Assembly: GCA_008692225.1 (NCBI GenBank)
Contig: VICG01000004.1
Coordinates: 1,488,501 to 1,552,500 of the forward strand
Length of the DNA: 64,000 nt
DNA from: Monilinia fructicola
Taxonomy: Eukaryota; Ascomycota; Leotiomycetes; Helotiales; Sclerotiniaceae
Reading direction: 5' to 3'
Position 1 is the stretch's first letter, and every line of letters starts with the position of its first letter. Positions 46,518 through 59,372 of this stretch are shown here, one piece after another. The notes beneath the pieces were generated by a model. The model was given only the letters and a program-made list of their open reading frames with translations, was not told the origin of the DNA and searched no databases. Position numbers and translations under genes: made by a program.

Positions 46518-48349
46518 TTTGAGGCGAGAAAACAGTAAAGTAAATAGGAACTTCTATCTTTACAAATATAATAACAGGGTATTCTCTGATCATATCTCGT
46601 TCAACGGCAGTGATAGTGGAGCACTTGGATGAAAGCTCCCTGTTGGTCGGGTGAAGCCATTTTCATCGCATGCTTAGATTTGAAGATTTGAAGATTTCAA
46701 GCTAAGGTCATCAGTTCTTTGAGAGTACCCCTATCATCAAGCTCTCTCTTATCTGGCATATTTCATCACGGTATCTTTGTAACAGTAAACTCATCCCAGT
46801 TGAATACGAAGTAGCTGAAGTACAGACAGCTCAGTGTTAATCAAATTTCAACCTAGGCTTCCTCTTACACGCTGAATGCTATTTTAGAAGCTCCCGCGAG
46901 TCAGTTATATAGGGAAAGAAACAACCAATATCCTGTACGAGTTTCTCTCTCAAAGAGTGTTCTATCCAATAACATTGCTGACTCTCAGACCTGGTAAAAG
47001 TTGTCCATAACGTCGAGCCCTAATTATTGAAGGGTAAGACGGTTTATCATGCTAGATCTAGAGGGAGATGCTTCCACACACAAGACTGCCTACGCACAGG
47101 GACGGCAACTGACGAAAATGAGGTTCTTGAGTAAGACTTTAAAGCCTTGGAGGGGAAAGGTCGAAATAAATCAGGAAATCAGAGCATTGCATAGTCTGGT
47201 GATAGCCACTAGTCATCTCAGCTCGGCTAGACTTGAGAATGCAATGATGTAAGGATATCCCTGGCATCCGGGATCATTATACACTGACACAAGGAATATC
47301 AGACTGCAAACCGAAAATATTCATGACCGAATGATCAATCTCGGACCTCTTTTCTCGGAGTACTAATTATGTTTACCCGATCTGCTTCGAGGATTAGACC
47401 TAGACCACGGTACGGGTCCTAGCCGCTTCGAGATATTCTCGGGACTGGAACCGATAGTAAGAACCAATTTGAAAGCTAACTTTCTCATTACCGTTATCAG
47501 TCATGTAAAGCATAACGAATCAATGTTCGTAACGTCGTGTTTTTCTTAGTTCCGAGGAAATCGCTGCTGAAACCTGGCATGGCTTGTCGGTGCTCTTTGG
47601 CATTCTAGATGTACTTGCCTTGGATTACTTGAACGGCCGCAAGCCGACTCTGGATGCATTTGGAAACCCCCATTTCGTAGGTGTGGAATCATGTTTCGTT
47701 CTTAATCATAATGCCAATAGGCTCTGGGTCAATAGCTGCGATCATACAACCTAACCTAAAGTTACGCCAACCGCAAGACCCTCGTTTTGAAAACATGTCT
47801 CTCTCACTAGGGAGATTGGCATATTTTATGGCTGGGAGGTCTCCGATGTTTCTAATGTATCTGAGTCGATATCAGAAAATGGTATCCGCGATCAATGGAC
47901 TTATGATCTCTCTGGAAATTACGACCTTCGTGAATGCAAGGGGTCAATTTTACATATGAGTTTCTTGCAAAACGGCTATACATATAGACTAGAGAGTCAC
48001 CAATATTATAAATACATAGAAATGAATGAAGATTGATGCAAACTAGTATCGCTGCATTTGCATAACGTGTATTTATATGGATGTACATAGCCGTCGTACC
48101 TGCAGACTGGAGTGCAGGTGTCTGGGAATGATGGCATTATAGGATTCGGTTACTGATATTATGTATCTATATACTTGAGTATGTTATCATTATGAAGCAT
48201 TACAAATATCGTAGCTTATTACTATATGCATGTTTGATGTCTAATTTTTCAAGTTCTTGCCAGCTCTGCTACTTATCACTCATCACTCATCACTCATACT
48301 TAAGCTGCACTTTCTCAATATTTAAACCAAGCACTTGATTACTGATTAT
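46518..48349. other. intergenic, no gene seen
   Basis: A plus-strand frame fragment around 47550-47690 (LSVLFGILDVLALDYLNGR) looks faintly protein-like but is too short and broken to assign. Nothing else is supportable. GA- and AT-rich patches are present near 48140-48260. Confidence 0.35.
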
Positions 48350-48628
48350 CTAAATGAAGTCCAATATTAAGTAGATCTCCAACCATATCAATTCCTTCTC
48401 CTCAAGCCCCAATGCCCACAAGAAGTCCGACAAAGTACAATACAACCCAATACAGCCAACCAATACCAATACATATGGAGCCTGGAGCATGAGCGTTGGC
48501 CCATCCCAGTACACCTTTTGTGTAATTTTCCAAATCCATGCTCTCCTATTTTCCAAGTTCCAATAAGAGATAAATATAAATGTTCCAGTCAACCACAACA
48601 CGGTTGTGAATAATGAAAATGAATGCAT
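48350..48628 (-). CDS. small two-helix membrane protein, unknown
   Basis: The frame is 92 residues from an ATG at 48628 (MHSFSLFTTVLWLTGTFIF). Two strongly hydrophobic segments (SLFTTVLWLTGTFIFISY and LVLVGCIGLYCTLSDFLW) are separated by a basic, Trp-rich loop (NRRAWIWKITQKVYW). The short acidic tail contains another hydrophobic stretch. The composition looks coding and the start is good, but no family is recognised and a longer gene with introns cannot be excluded. It lies 165 bp from the C2H2 factor, on the same strand. Confidence 0.45.
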   Translation of the reverse strand: MHSFSLFTTVLWLTGTFIFISYWNLENRRAWIWKITQKVYWDGPTLMLQAPYVLVLVGCIGLYCTLSDFLWALGLEEKELIWLEIYLILDFI

Positions 48629-48793
48629 TGAACAAGATTTTCCCCGCTCGGTTTTTCATCTACAACCTCCCCTGACAAGATCCCTTCAGGATTAAAATAT
48701 TTGCTGCTTCCTCCAGCGTGACCTTCGACGATCCAAACACTGAATGTTCTAATGATTCAGCTCATGTCTCGCTCCATACCTACCGTCTTGATA

Positions 48794-49969
48794 TCAATAA
48801 CCGCCCAACCGCGTCCTCACAGGCATCGACTTTACCTCGGGATCCTGATGCTTGCGACTCTTTTTATCCATGGACTCCCACACCCCATCAGCATCTGGAT
48901 GATATTTGGTTCTCGAGGCTTTCCTATCTTTCTTTCGGTGCAGATCAACGTGAGATTTCAAATTATCTGTTCGTCCGAATTTCTTTTCACAGAAGGGACA
49001 TTTGTGCTTGATGGCAAGAGTGTTGTGTGTATGCTCATGTCGCTTGAGATGTTCCTGTCGCTGAAATCTCTTGTTGCATCCAGGGTGTGTGCAGGGCAGC
49101 TTGGCTTTATTGTGTACTGGTATGGGTAGTGTTTGTCGCTTTATCTTCCTGCGGGTGGATTGCTTTGTGGGTGTTGCTGCTTGTATTCTTTGTAGTGCAG
49201 CTGTGCTTTGAGGGGAGTCGTAAAACGGCCTTCTGAGCTGCTGCTGTCGTATCGGAGAGATCGAATCGTGTCTGAGGTCCTGGTAGTTTGGCGGGGCGAG
49301 GTATCCTGTGGTGGAAGCCCCGGCAGGAGAATTGTTGTATGATCTCTGAATATTGAAATCTGATGAAGGTGTTCCAAACTTTACAGGAGTGAGCGGACCC
49401 ATAGGGGATGACTGGAATTCAGCAAATGTATCGACGAGTGTTGTCTGTGTGGGGTCTACAAAGTCTATTGCTCCCGATGATTCAGATGTCGAAGTTGGAG
49501 AGTACAAATCATCCATCAAAGACGGAATGTCACTTGAAGGGCATTGCGATTCAAATGATCCGAAAGCAGACGGTGCGTAGCTTTGGAAATTGGTATTGAA
49601 AGTGAGAGTAGGATTTGTATCGGCCAATACCTTCCCATCATCTACGCCAAAGAACATGTTTGATTCTTGGAAACCATTCAACATATCTTGTGTCATTGCA
49701 GACATAGCACAAAACGCATTGCCGCCTGTGCTTGGGTATCGCTCCGGAAGGTCATTATGACCATGGAAAGACAAATCCTCCATCTTGACTGTCTCGTCGA
49801 AAGACGTTCGTCTTGTCATTGAACTTGCAGGTGTACCAGCCTGAAGTTGCAAAGACGTGTCCCAAGATGAGTTTACCGATTCAGCATAAGATTCACTCGC
49901 TGATGGAGTGAGCGTGCTTGTTGGTTGGCTGATAGAATAAGAGTTTCTCCTGTTCTCGTACACCAGCAT
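48794..49969 (-). CDS. C2H2 zinc-finger transcription factor, conidiation-regulator-like
   Basis: This is a single exon of 391 residues from the ATG at 49969 (MLVYENRRNSYSISQPTS). The open frame extends upstream only through a TTG, so this ATG is preferred. The first 280 residues are Ser/Thr/Pro/Gln-rich, typical of an activation region. Two C2H2 fingers lie near the C-terminus (about residues 293-345): CTHPGCNKRFQRQEHLKRH (C-x4-C-x12-H-x3-H) and CPFCEKKFGRTDNLKSH (C-x2-C-x12-H-x3-H). A basic tail ends with RTRLGGY. The finger pair and tail resemble BrlA/FlbC-type regulators of asexual development; orthology cannot be decided from sequence alone. It acts in the nucleus on unknown targets. The gene looks intact with no frameshift. 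Confidence 0.78.
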   Translation of the reverse strand: MLVYENRRNSYSISQPTSTLTPSASESYAESVNSSWDTSLQLQAGTPASSMTRRTSFDETVKMEDLSFHGHNDLPERYPSTGGNAFCAMSAMTQDMLNGFQESNMFFGVDDGKVLADTNPTLTFNTNFQSYAPSAFGSFESQCPSSDIPSLMDDLYSPTSTSESSGAIDFVDPTQTTLVDTFAEFQSSPMGPLTPVKFGTPSSDFNIQRSYNNSPAGASTTGYLAPPNYQDLRHDSISPIRQQQLRRPFYDSPQSTAALQRIQAATPTKQSTRRKIKRQTLPIPVHNKAKLPCTHPGCNKRFQRQEHLKRHEHTHNTLAIKHKCPFCEKKFGRTDNLKSHVDLHRKKDRKASRTKYHPDADGVWESMDKKSRKHQDPEVKSMPVRTRLGGY

Positions 49970-50005
49970 AGTTATGTAGAATTGATTAACGATATATTGA
50001 ATCAA

Positions 50006-52635
50006 ATACTGGATGAGATTGGGTTACCATGGATATCCTTTCGGTTCTTACATGGAAACTTACGATATTTCAGGCACTCCGCACTCGGTATGTATATTTG
50101 AGGATAATTGAAAACACTATAGAGTCGATGAGCTTGAATTGATTACAGAGTAGACAGGGAGATTCCTGCTTTCATTTATGAATGAAGATGTGAACATCGA
50201 CACCATCGATGCCATGAAAATCGGCTTCATTACCAATATTCTTCCTTGAGAAGGGATATAACTAGACATAACTTACAGACTATTTGCAGTTGTCGAGACA
50301 AATTTAAGTCGCGTTTTGAGTCGCGTACTGTTGAAAGACTGTAGTGCGGGATACGCAAGGCCCGTGGCAATATGAAAAGCGAGATCAAATGAGGAACAAT
50401 TAGGCCTCTTTCGAAAATCAAGGGACTGTATCTTGCTGACTAGAAGATTAGTGGTTTCCAGAGGCGTGCCGCTGCACCAAGAAAGACTCACTGGGTATCT
50501 AACAATTCTTTGAACTTGACAGCAAGGGAATCAAGGAGCGTGTTCGGCTTCGGGAGAGGAGCAAAAAAGCAGTATGGTACAAGTAAAATTGCTGAGACGA
50601 GCTATTGTTCAGTGTTAATTGTATGGCACCTTGCAGAATAGCTTCCAAATCCCTTGAGGGGGGGGTCATTCTCTCCCTTTAACAATCCCTCGCCTCACAA
50701 AAGCCGAATCCTGCATGTCGAACGATGGCGAAGAAAGTCCTCGAGTAGGTTGGATCAACACTAGTCTGTCAAATTCTGGATTGTGGGGTTTCCCATAAGA
50801 CACTGATCATAGTCTATTGGCGAACGACCAAGAAAGGTAGTCTTGGGCTTGGGTCTCACCAATTGCGTGCATATGTATTTGATATAACAGGGATCGATCA
50901 TCTTTCAGCGAAGAATTATGCAGGTCCTTCATCAAATTCACAGCCGGATTTAAATGAACAATTCGGCAACAGCTATCGATCCCTGAGTCTCATCCATAGA
51001 TTTGCACAAGGTTTTCCTTCCCTGGGTGTAGATCTACGATCGTGCATAAATCACATTCCCCAAGCTGTTCGTCACAAGCCATCGTGAATGCCCATTGCGA
51101 AGTTGACTTCTTTTCGCGAAGAATGGAACCGCGAGTCTTTGGAATGCTCAACATAGGTATTAATCTTCGTGTTGACGACATTGAGATGGCTCGAAGATGC
51201 AGAGACATCAGACCATTATTGCTTTGACTGTCACTGGCGTTTTCACAGCAGCCGAGGGTCCCAATTGATTGTTCACTTGAAACCCTTGGAGCTCAAGGCA
51301 GTCACTATCTCAACAAAAACTTTGTTTATGCGGATGTTCCAGAAAGTGTCTGATGATTGGACAAGCAGCTAGTAATGATACGTCGTTCGTCCAATCAATC
51401 TCATTTACAGATGTACCTCGGAATTGGAATTTTGTGACAGTAGTCGCGCTTGCTGCTGCCAATAAGTGAGAAAGCCTCTAGCTACTTGATAGACGCCCCC
51501 AAATAATCATCGAGGAAGCTGAAATAGCCATCAAAGCTTTTTGTGGCTGAACTGATGAACTAAAAGCACCTGTCACTTTACGATATAATCTTCTACCAAT
51601 GCGCGGGATTGTAAAATCTGACCAATTATGACTTTGAACTAAATATAAGAAAATTTTTGAGAGTTACGTTACACAGCATTCCTACCGGAAAACTGGTTTC
51701 TCTCGGTACGAAGATACAGTCAGACTGCAAGAGAACGAAAGTGGGTAGACTCTCACTCGTAGCAGCCCATTAATATTATGGTGTAGTCCATCACTGCTTG
51801 CTTGCAAAGAGAGATCTTGTATCATTTTGCTTGTGATGTAGAAAGAGGAAATCTATAGAGAAGTATCACCAGGGGACGAAGCGACCCCAGTCGTGCTGGT
51901 TTATTGTTATTTGTGATTAAAAAGCAAATAATCAGAAATCTAGTTGGAGGCGTTTCGTTTGTCATACAGCACTACTGTTTTATTACAAAAAAAGCCCTAA
52001 CCAGCCAACGCATCATTTCCGCTACCCTGCCTATCCGATGTCGATTAGGGTCCATAAGAGATGGTAGTGCCGTCTATTCCTTGCAAGTATCATATACAGC
52101 AAGTAAGTACAAACCTGATCCAACCAGTCAGTACCAAAGCTATTGCATCTTTTCCGTTACATATTCATTTCCTGTCAACATGCAGCGAGAGAAACCGGGG
52201 TAGTTTCCCAAAGACTCACGCTTTATTGTCGAGCGAAGTATTTCCGAACTGCAAGTTAATCATAATTCTTCTGTGTTCATCATCTTCGGAAACTCTGTAT
52301 ACCAGAAACGCATTAGTAAGATGTGATATTTCGTGCATTTTCCATCACGTTCTCGCGAACTCTTTCTGATAAACGCACATATCACATCTACCCCAAAGTT
52401 CACAGACATGGCTGTGTGCGGGGCTGTGCAATTGCTACTGTATTTCATATTTTAGAGGAGACGCATTCAAATCCAATACCGGTCGACCGACTTGACTGCG
52501 GCTTACTGCTGCACCCGGTGTTCGAAGCCGTTAGCACTGCATGCGTTAACCTATTACTTATCCTATTGCTATGGATTCTTCCCGTATGGATACCGAAGTG
52601 GACTTCCTGCATACTTGGTAAACCTTCCAACGCCA
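50006..52635. other. gene desert, left part
   Basis: There are only short, overlapping frames with no family motif. A weakly protein-like stretch at 51040-51230 (FFSRRMEPRVFGMLNIG) is bounded by stops and cannot be assigned. The beginning must include the promoter of the C2H2 factor that starts at 49969. Confidence 0.4.
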
Positions 52636-52636
52636 G

Positions 52637-52798
52637 TACTCGTGTCGCCAGAATGTGTAGAATCAGCACGCTAAGATAAGGCCCCATATAATGACATCCA
52701 CAGAGATTTCTATTGGGAACCTTCAGAATGCAATCGCATGACTAGCCATTACTGTGATGGTCCCCCTTATCTTAGCGTACTTTCTGGCGAGACGAGTA
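52637..52798. repeat. imperfect inverted repeat, possible fold-back element
   Basis: Left arm 52637-52681 and right arm 52765-52798 are inverted copies. They share TACTCGTGTCGCCAGAA (one mismatch) and the 13-mer CGCTAAGATAAGG exactly. The left arm holds 15 nt between these blocks and the right arm only 4, so one arm has an 11-nt insertion or deletion. The loop is about 83 nt. No target duplication was found. It may be a relic of a small fold-back element or an inverted duplication. Confidence 0.7.
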
Positions 52799-55700
52799 GC
52801 AGCACGTTCATGGAACAATGCATGTCCGAACGGGAGGAAACTATAGTCGAACATCTATGGTTTAGCTCTCGGTGAAAGAAGCCGGATTTTTGAGGTATAG
52901 TAGCTCTTGGAGGAGTTCACCACATCCGACTGGACGGTAAAATACTAATGCACGTTAAAACCCCTACGAAAGTTTAAGTAATCTGGGGTTCTTGCATTTG
53001 AGGTTGTCAATCCCTCTAAATTTGACATTGTATCCAACCATCACATTTTCAAAGGCAGCTGTGCGACACAAAGTCGGCCTCATTTTTCCTGTTAGGTTTT
53101 CTAGAATCCCTGAGCGACGTCGTTGGAACTGCTGATGCAAATTTTCTCCTTGTACAGCTGGAATGTGTGTAATGGGCCGGAGAAAGCATTCCACTTTCGT
53201 AGAGGAGAGTTACATTGATCATGAAGAGAGGGGCAATTGAATTTGTAAAATGATCTTGGCGAGCCTGATGTTTTATCTATAAGGAGAGAGATGAATCTTT
53301 GTGAATGTATGCTCACATCTCCCTCATCCGCTTGAAGTCTATACTCAAGAACCTACAACCCGCAAGCAGTGTCAAGCAGTTCTAGTTACAAATCCAAGCA
53401 TCATGTGCCACACCTATTCAGAGAAGTGCTTCGACTGTGGGTATATCTTAAGCCAGTACGTTAAACCTTGCAAACGCGCGCCACTATGCGAAATGGAATA
53501 TTCAGAGATAGTGGCAACAGCCCGTTGTCCATGTCGCTCTAACAGAGGAAACACTGCTAGCAGTATGAAGCCCTTTCCATAAAGGTTGTTCGTAAGTGAT
53601 TCGCATCAAAAGTCCCACAATGTATCGAAGCTGACTGTTGGTGAGTAGTGATTAAGCGGTTGACGCTGACCAAGTACAGTAAGTTACGCATTTCGTATTT
53701 AGCCGGAAACCCAGATGATGCACGTTAATCTGGACGATGTTTGATTCGATCCAACCGATTCCGTGCACTAATTTCCCTTGTTCATGTCAGCCCTTCGTAT
53801 CCTGCAATAACCAATTGCTGTAGGTTTGTGGTTGAACGACAACCGATCTAGGGTCTTGCAATCTCCCGTTACCACGAACGCTTTTTGTACTGTGGCACGG
53901 CATATTTCATTCTCGCATTAGACTAGGGGTCCTACTGGTCGTTCTTGTGGACTTTGTTGTGGGAACACAACCTCTTGAATTGACTTCTGATGTGTTGGCT
54001 TCGGCGGATGCACGTGTAACGTTCATATGTACGCAATATCGAGGGTGGCGTTTTTTTCTCTCCCGTCTTCAATGGCTGATCGTATCTTATCTTAATGAAT
54101 TAGTCCTTGGGGAGATAAGCCACGAATTTACGATGATGTTTGATGATCGTTGGATCTTTCCCTTCTTTCCAGGGGCTGGCATGGAATGTCGATGCTGGAA
54201 ATAATTTACCCTTCAAATCTGCCTGGCCATCCAATTATCATATCCATCTAAACCTGAGGTTTCCCGCACGAGACTTGATACAGGCCCATGGACATTTTGC
54301 AGGGCCAATGTGCATAATTTAGTCTAGAAAACAAGGTGGTGAGTGAGCTTTCAAAGAGTTCTTCCCATCTTCACCCCTATTCATAGGCCATCTGGGTATA
54401 TGACTTAATCAAATAGACGAGTAGGGTTTATCGTTGGATGTAGAGATTGCCACTGGTTGTTCTCGCAAAGCTTGTTACGTACCAGCCTCATGGATTGGAC
54501 AAAAGAGTTCAATACCACCATCACTCATTATTCTGTGTGACAAGTCCACCAAATCATCTTTGCTTGGGTAGAGGGTGATGATATAACCACCGTTGACATG
54601 ATCCAACCGATTTATCAGCTTCAGGTGGTTTTTCCGGCACTCTATGCTGTGACATCTTAATCTTGTAGACCTACCCTTAAAGCAGTTAAAAGTTACTTTA
54701 CCCAGGACTATGTGTCCTGTAGTGAGCGCACAACAACAAGATCGCCAATCAAATTGATATACACTTGAAATGGGCAAGGAAAAGCCTGCAGGAAGGGTTT
54801 GATAACGTCCCCAACATATTTAGATTCCATCAATATTGAATGAAGCAACACAGGATTCATATTACAAGAATGAAGTCCGTTCTCGCAGGCAACTTGCTTG
54901 AAGTTACATCACCTCTTTCTAAGACTCTGGCCAGATCGTTGGCACCTCAGTCCTTGGCACGTCAGTTAAGCAAATAAACCCAGAGCTCCCGCTTAGGCTA
55001 TGAATATATGGACAAATTAGCCCTGGCGGCTAAGTTGGATAAGCCAATTGCTTCACTGTGATGCAAGATATGTGCCATGATTTATAAACTACATATACGA
55101 TACATGACTTGCTCAAGCCACTAAGCTACCGAGTGAGGATCCCGAAGATGCATGGCTCCAGATTCGAAGCGTGGAAGTCGTGGTGGCACACTAGATATAA
55201 TAGTCAACTGTCATTCGATTTCTCATCGATTCCCTTCAAATCTTTTGTTGAAACAAACGCGGAGCTAGAATCAGAGGATCCACTGCAATAGCGCACTATC
55301 CTCCTCTTTGCCCATCTCCTCCCATCTAGACAAATGAAGTGGTGAGTCTGCTAGCATTGGCTAGGAATGGCGTTACTGTAACCGAATAGTCAGGTTCCTA
55401 TCTTTGCAGACCAAAAGATGGTCTTTTACCTACCGATAAACTTTACTCGTCGAATATATAAGGGTCGGCTGAGCATTGCATATTTGCCTAGGGGGTCAGG
55501 GGAAAGAGGGAGTGAGGATTTGTCAGTCCTAAAATATGATCCTGAGAGAAAGAATAAAGAGCTGGCATTAGCTTCAGAAGCGTCGCGGGGTCTAAATTCT
55601 AAAGTTACTACTCTTTCTTCCATCTGAATCTGAGCAACTTCATTAGACAAATACGGTTTAGTTAGTATAACCACCCAGTATTTTTATGCACTTCTATAGT

Positions 55701-58600
55701 AGTGGCAGTAACATGGGTACTTGATGCATATGTACTGTGCTGTATAGTATTTCTCAACACTTCATTTTGTCATTGAGAGGAAGTATCTCTGTGACATAGC
55801 ATTTTTCGAATAAGACTAGATCCGAGATACACTTTTCAGTTGATGATGGATGGGAATCAAGATCGCCATCTAACATATGTATATTGTACTGGATTATTGT
55901 ATCTCTAGTTGCGGGTTGATGAACCTCCCTACCTCCGGTTATGTAAATGGGATGGATGTGTTGAGGCGCGGGATGACGCAAACTGTTGGCTATCAACATT
56001 CCAGAACAGTTCCAAGGTTTGTCACATCAACATCTATCTATTATTGAAAGATAACGTTAATGATCATATAAATGTGATCCATAGAAACTGCGATGGCTCG
56101 TCCCAGCAAAAAAGTCTACTTGGATGTTGCCTGTAAACATTCTCGTACTAATAAAGTGGGATGAATAGAATTAAGTTATAAACGATGACATTCCCTTACA
56201 TTTGATTAACTAAAATCTAATTTCTGACAACTATATAAGAAGTTGAAGTCTTGAGAAGAACTTAGGCGTCTCAATGCTCAACTCTCCAGGGCTTTCATAG
56301 ATGTCCTAGATCCATCTTTCAAGCACTGCGCCTACACCCAATTTACACCTGGATACAACCACAAGCGCCGACGACACTGAAGACTTGCCTCGATTTTTCA
56401 CGAACCTTGTCGAACTCGACATGAACGAAAGTCTCGATCAACTCCCAAATAACCTTGAATAACGGCGGTTCTCGATTTAATCATGAGAATTCATACTTCC
56501 CCGTCATTGGATTACTCAGATCTCGAATCACAGAATAGAGGACCCGCATGTTCCAGGCTTTAGTAACGCAACGTGATATATCTCGCAGGGACTCGCGGGG
56601 CTCTCAACCCACAATCATTCTACCCCGTTCCTTCGTACCCTCGATTTCAGCATCAACACATGCAGAAGCATCTCAAAAGGAACAATGTCAAAACTGTCAT
56701 TTCACAAAATAAACTGGCTTGGCGCGAGGTGGAGCCGATGGCATTATATCCGGTGACCGGGTTCTCATAGACGTCCAAGATAATACTGGCATCCTCGAAA
56801 GATTTCGGTGCATCACAGCCCGCATAACTTGCATATTACACGAGCCGGGCCTTGTCAGTTAATATAATTTTGGTGATTAATAAGACAACGGTTAGCTGAG
56901 CAGGCATCTATCAAGCTTCTGTTCGTCCAAGCTACTCTTGCGGCTAGAAAGGATGCAACTCTCGCACGTACCACAGGATGGTAAACTACAAATGGAATAT
57001 TCTGGCCTCTTAGCTTCGGAGTTGCATGCTTTCTGGCACGAGTACTCGTTCTTACACACCAACTCAGTTTGAGACCAGGAATTGCCAAACGATCCTGGCC
57101 CCCTTCATCTTCACTGCCTTCAGATTTTCTCTGAATGCCACGTCATGTCGTTGATCTTTCAGCCAATACCAACAAATCCCCTGCTATTATGCGACTGTTA
57201 GCTCGAATATACCAGCTTTTCTCCTTACGGGCCCGTTGATCGAAACCACCGAAGTCATGAGAGAGGCCATGATCTATGCTCGTACGGAATTTCAGGGGGC
57301 CTCACATGTCAAATCCAAAAAGCACATACAAGCATTACGCATCGTCTGCCGTGAAACCTCCACAGTCTTACGTATCGACTAATATCAATCCCTTTGTCAA
57401 CGGGCAGAATGATCTTTGATTTTTCGAGCCCTCTGTTTCCAAAAGCCTCTCAGAACTCCCACGTTCGGCTAGCACTCGAGGATTTCTGCATGTAGTATTC
57501 TAGTGAGGCACAGATACGAAGGTAGGTAGGCTGGAGTTGAGCTAAATTCGGCTAGATTCTGGTGTCCTGATTTGGCAAGAGACCTAGATGATTTGAATTA
57601 GGAGTCAGGTTATGCTGACAACAGAGGTACCAGGTAGTTGGTAGACACTCAAGAAACTAATCTATATACGGTTCACAAGTGGAGCATGAAGGATAAAGGA
57701 GTTATCTCCACATTCGGCTTATATGCGGTAGGGGCTTGAGACTAGAACTTCGATCGTGACAACCATGAGCAGCAGAGAAGCAACAGAAGAATATTCTCAT
57801 GGAGAGACTGGCTACTTTCTCCTCTACACACACTCCCACCTCACTCTTTATAATTCTACTTGATTCCTTGTGACCCATCAAGACCTCAACAGCCTTCACA
57901 GTACTATGGAAATTACCGCTCCCCATCCATGAAGAGTAACCCCGCAACCTATCAAGGACTAGATGAATAAGTAGGGTTTAGCCAGAGCTAAGTGGACAGC
58001 ACATGAGGGGTGCAGAAACCGATTTCGGAAGCTACAGACGAGACGCAAGAGGCGTCCATGCACTCGAGAGTGAAGATATACGACAGCTAACCCACAAGCC
58101 TACCTAATAGAGTCTCACAACCGTTCGGCTCATCACTAGCCCGTGGAGTATGCAGATGGGCTATAAAAAGATTCCTCGAAGAGAGAAGATTCCCCATCTC
58201 GATGATTTGCAGATATATCCCGCTTGCAAGGTTGCGTCCGTAGCATCTTCGTCTCATTCTCACCACATTAATCTGAACTTCGTACCCAAGCTTGCACTTT
58301 GGAGCGTGCAGTTGAGCCACCATGTGTGATATATCCACCGTCCACTCATCCATCCACCATCAACCTCTGCAAGTCACCAAGACCCGTGGATAACCAAGGC
58401 ACAGGGCGAGCTCAGCCATTGATCCCCCCACCCAGCCATCAAACACCCATCTCAACGCGCTGCAAGCGGCAAGTGTACCGAGTATAGAATACATCACCAT
58501 CCCAGCCAGCTGACCGTAGTCCCAAGACGATTATCCAATGCCGAAATCAATATTATCGCTGCAAATAATCCATCCCTACTTTCAGTGCTGAGCACCTATC
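52799..58600. other. gene desert, middle part
   Basis: No reading frame in these 5.8 kb carries a recognisable motif. A cysteine-bearing frame at 53402-53580 (MCHTYSEKCFDCGYILSQ) could be a small protein of the MCH-C type seen in fungi, but support is weak. Scattered plus-strand coding-like fragments around 57190-57360 are interrupted by stops. I treat the stretch as non-coding or decayed. Confidence 0.35.
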
Positions 58601-58884
58601 TAGTTCATACCCCATCCATCCATCCATTCATCCTCAAACAAAACCAATCCAAAAACAAGACAAAACAAAACAACAACCCCTGCATCCCATACATCCATAT
58701 CCCACTCTTAGAGTCACATCCCACTCTCAAATCTCGGGTCTCGACCGGCTGGGTGGGTTCGGCTACTTGATCCTTACAAGCTGAGAGATTAGTGACTAAT
58801 GGATTAGCGATCAGTTCCCCGCAAGTCATCCCGAGCCATGGAGGCTTCGGTTCGGGATGGACGGGTAGGTTTGGATTTGGGGCC

Positions 58885-58914
58885 GAGGGTGAGGGTGAGG
58901 GTGAGGGTGAGGGG
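58885..58914 (+). repeat. GAGGGT hexamer array, G-quadruplex motif
   Basis: Five GAGGGT units in tandem give at least four GGG runs spaced by 3 nt. This is a textbook potential quadruplex on the plus strand. It resembles but does not equal the TTAGGG telomere repeat. Confidence 0.85.
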
Positions 58915-59284
58915 AATGGGGATCCTTGGTGAAAGTTTTTTTTTGCGCGAGGTGGCTCTGGCGTTTGCGTTGGTTTGTGGGGCGTGGGCGTGGTGGCGAT
59001 GATGGAGGGGAGCGTTGTTTTGTGGGTGTAGATGTGTGTTTATGTACTATTTGTGTGTGCATGTTTGGAAATTATGTTTGAGCGTGGTTGGGTTTAGGTC
59101 GATGGGGATACTGGAGTCTTGCGACTCGTGGGAAGGGCGCTTAAGATCCTTGTTTTGGGTCTATTAGACGCGGGAGGGTCTGGGGTATATTGCGCTAGGT
59201 GGTTAGGAAGGGGTTTTTCGCTTATGGCTTGTGGTGTGGTGAGGGTCGTGAGGTTTTGGGTTTGGATGGAGATGAAGGGCTAGA

Positions 59285-59372
59285 TTGATAGGTTGGTAGG
59301 TTGGTAGGTTGGTAGGTTGGTAGGTTGGTAAGCTGGTAGGCTGATAGGCTGGTAGGTTGGTAGATTGGTAGC
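59285..59372. repeat. 8-bp TTGGTAGG tandem array, 11 units
   Basis: There are eleven head-to-tail 8-mers, the central ones being perfect TTGGTAGG and the outer ones variants such as CTGGTAGG and CTGATAGG. Total length is 88 bp. Purity in the middle and drift at the ends are typical of a replication-slippage minisatellite. Confidence 0.85.

Noticed and set aside
58885..58914. Interstitial telomere repeat
   Set aside because: The unit is GAGGGT, not TTAGGG, and there is no longer array or subtelomeric gene set.
58826..59062. His/Pro-rich 78-codon minus-strand frame
   Set aside because: It is translated from the GAGGGT repeat (PHPHPHPH) and is not a gene.
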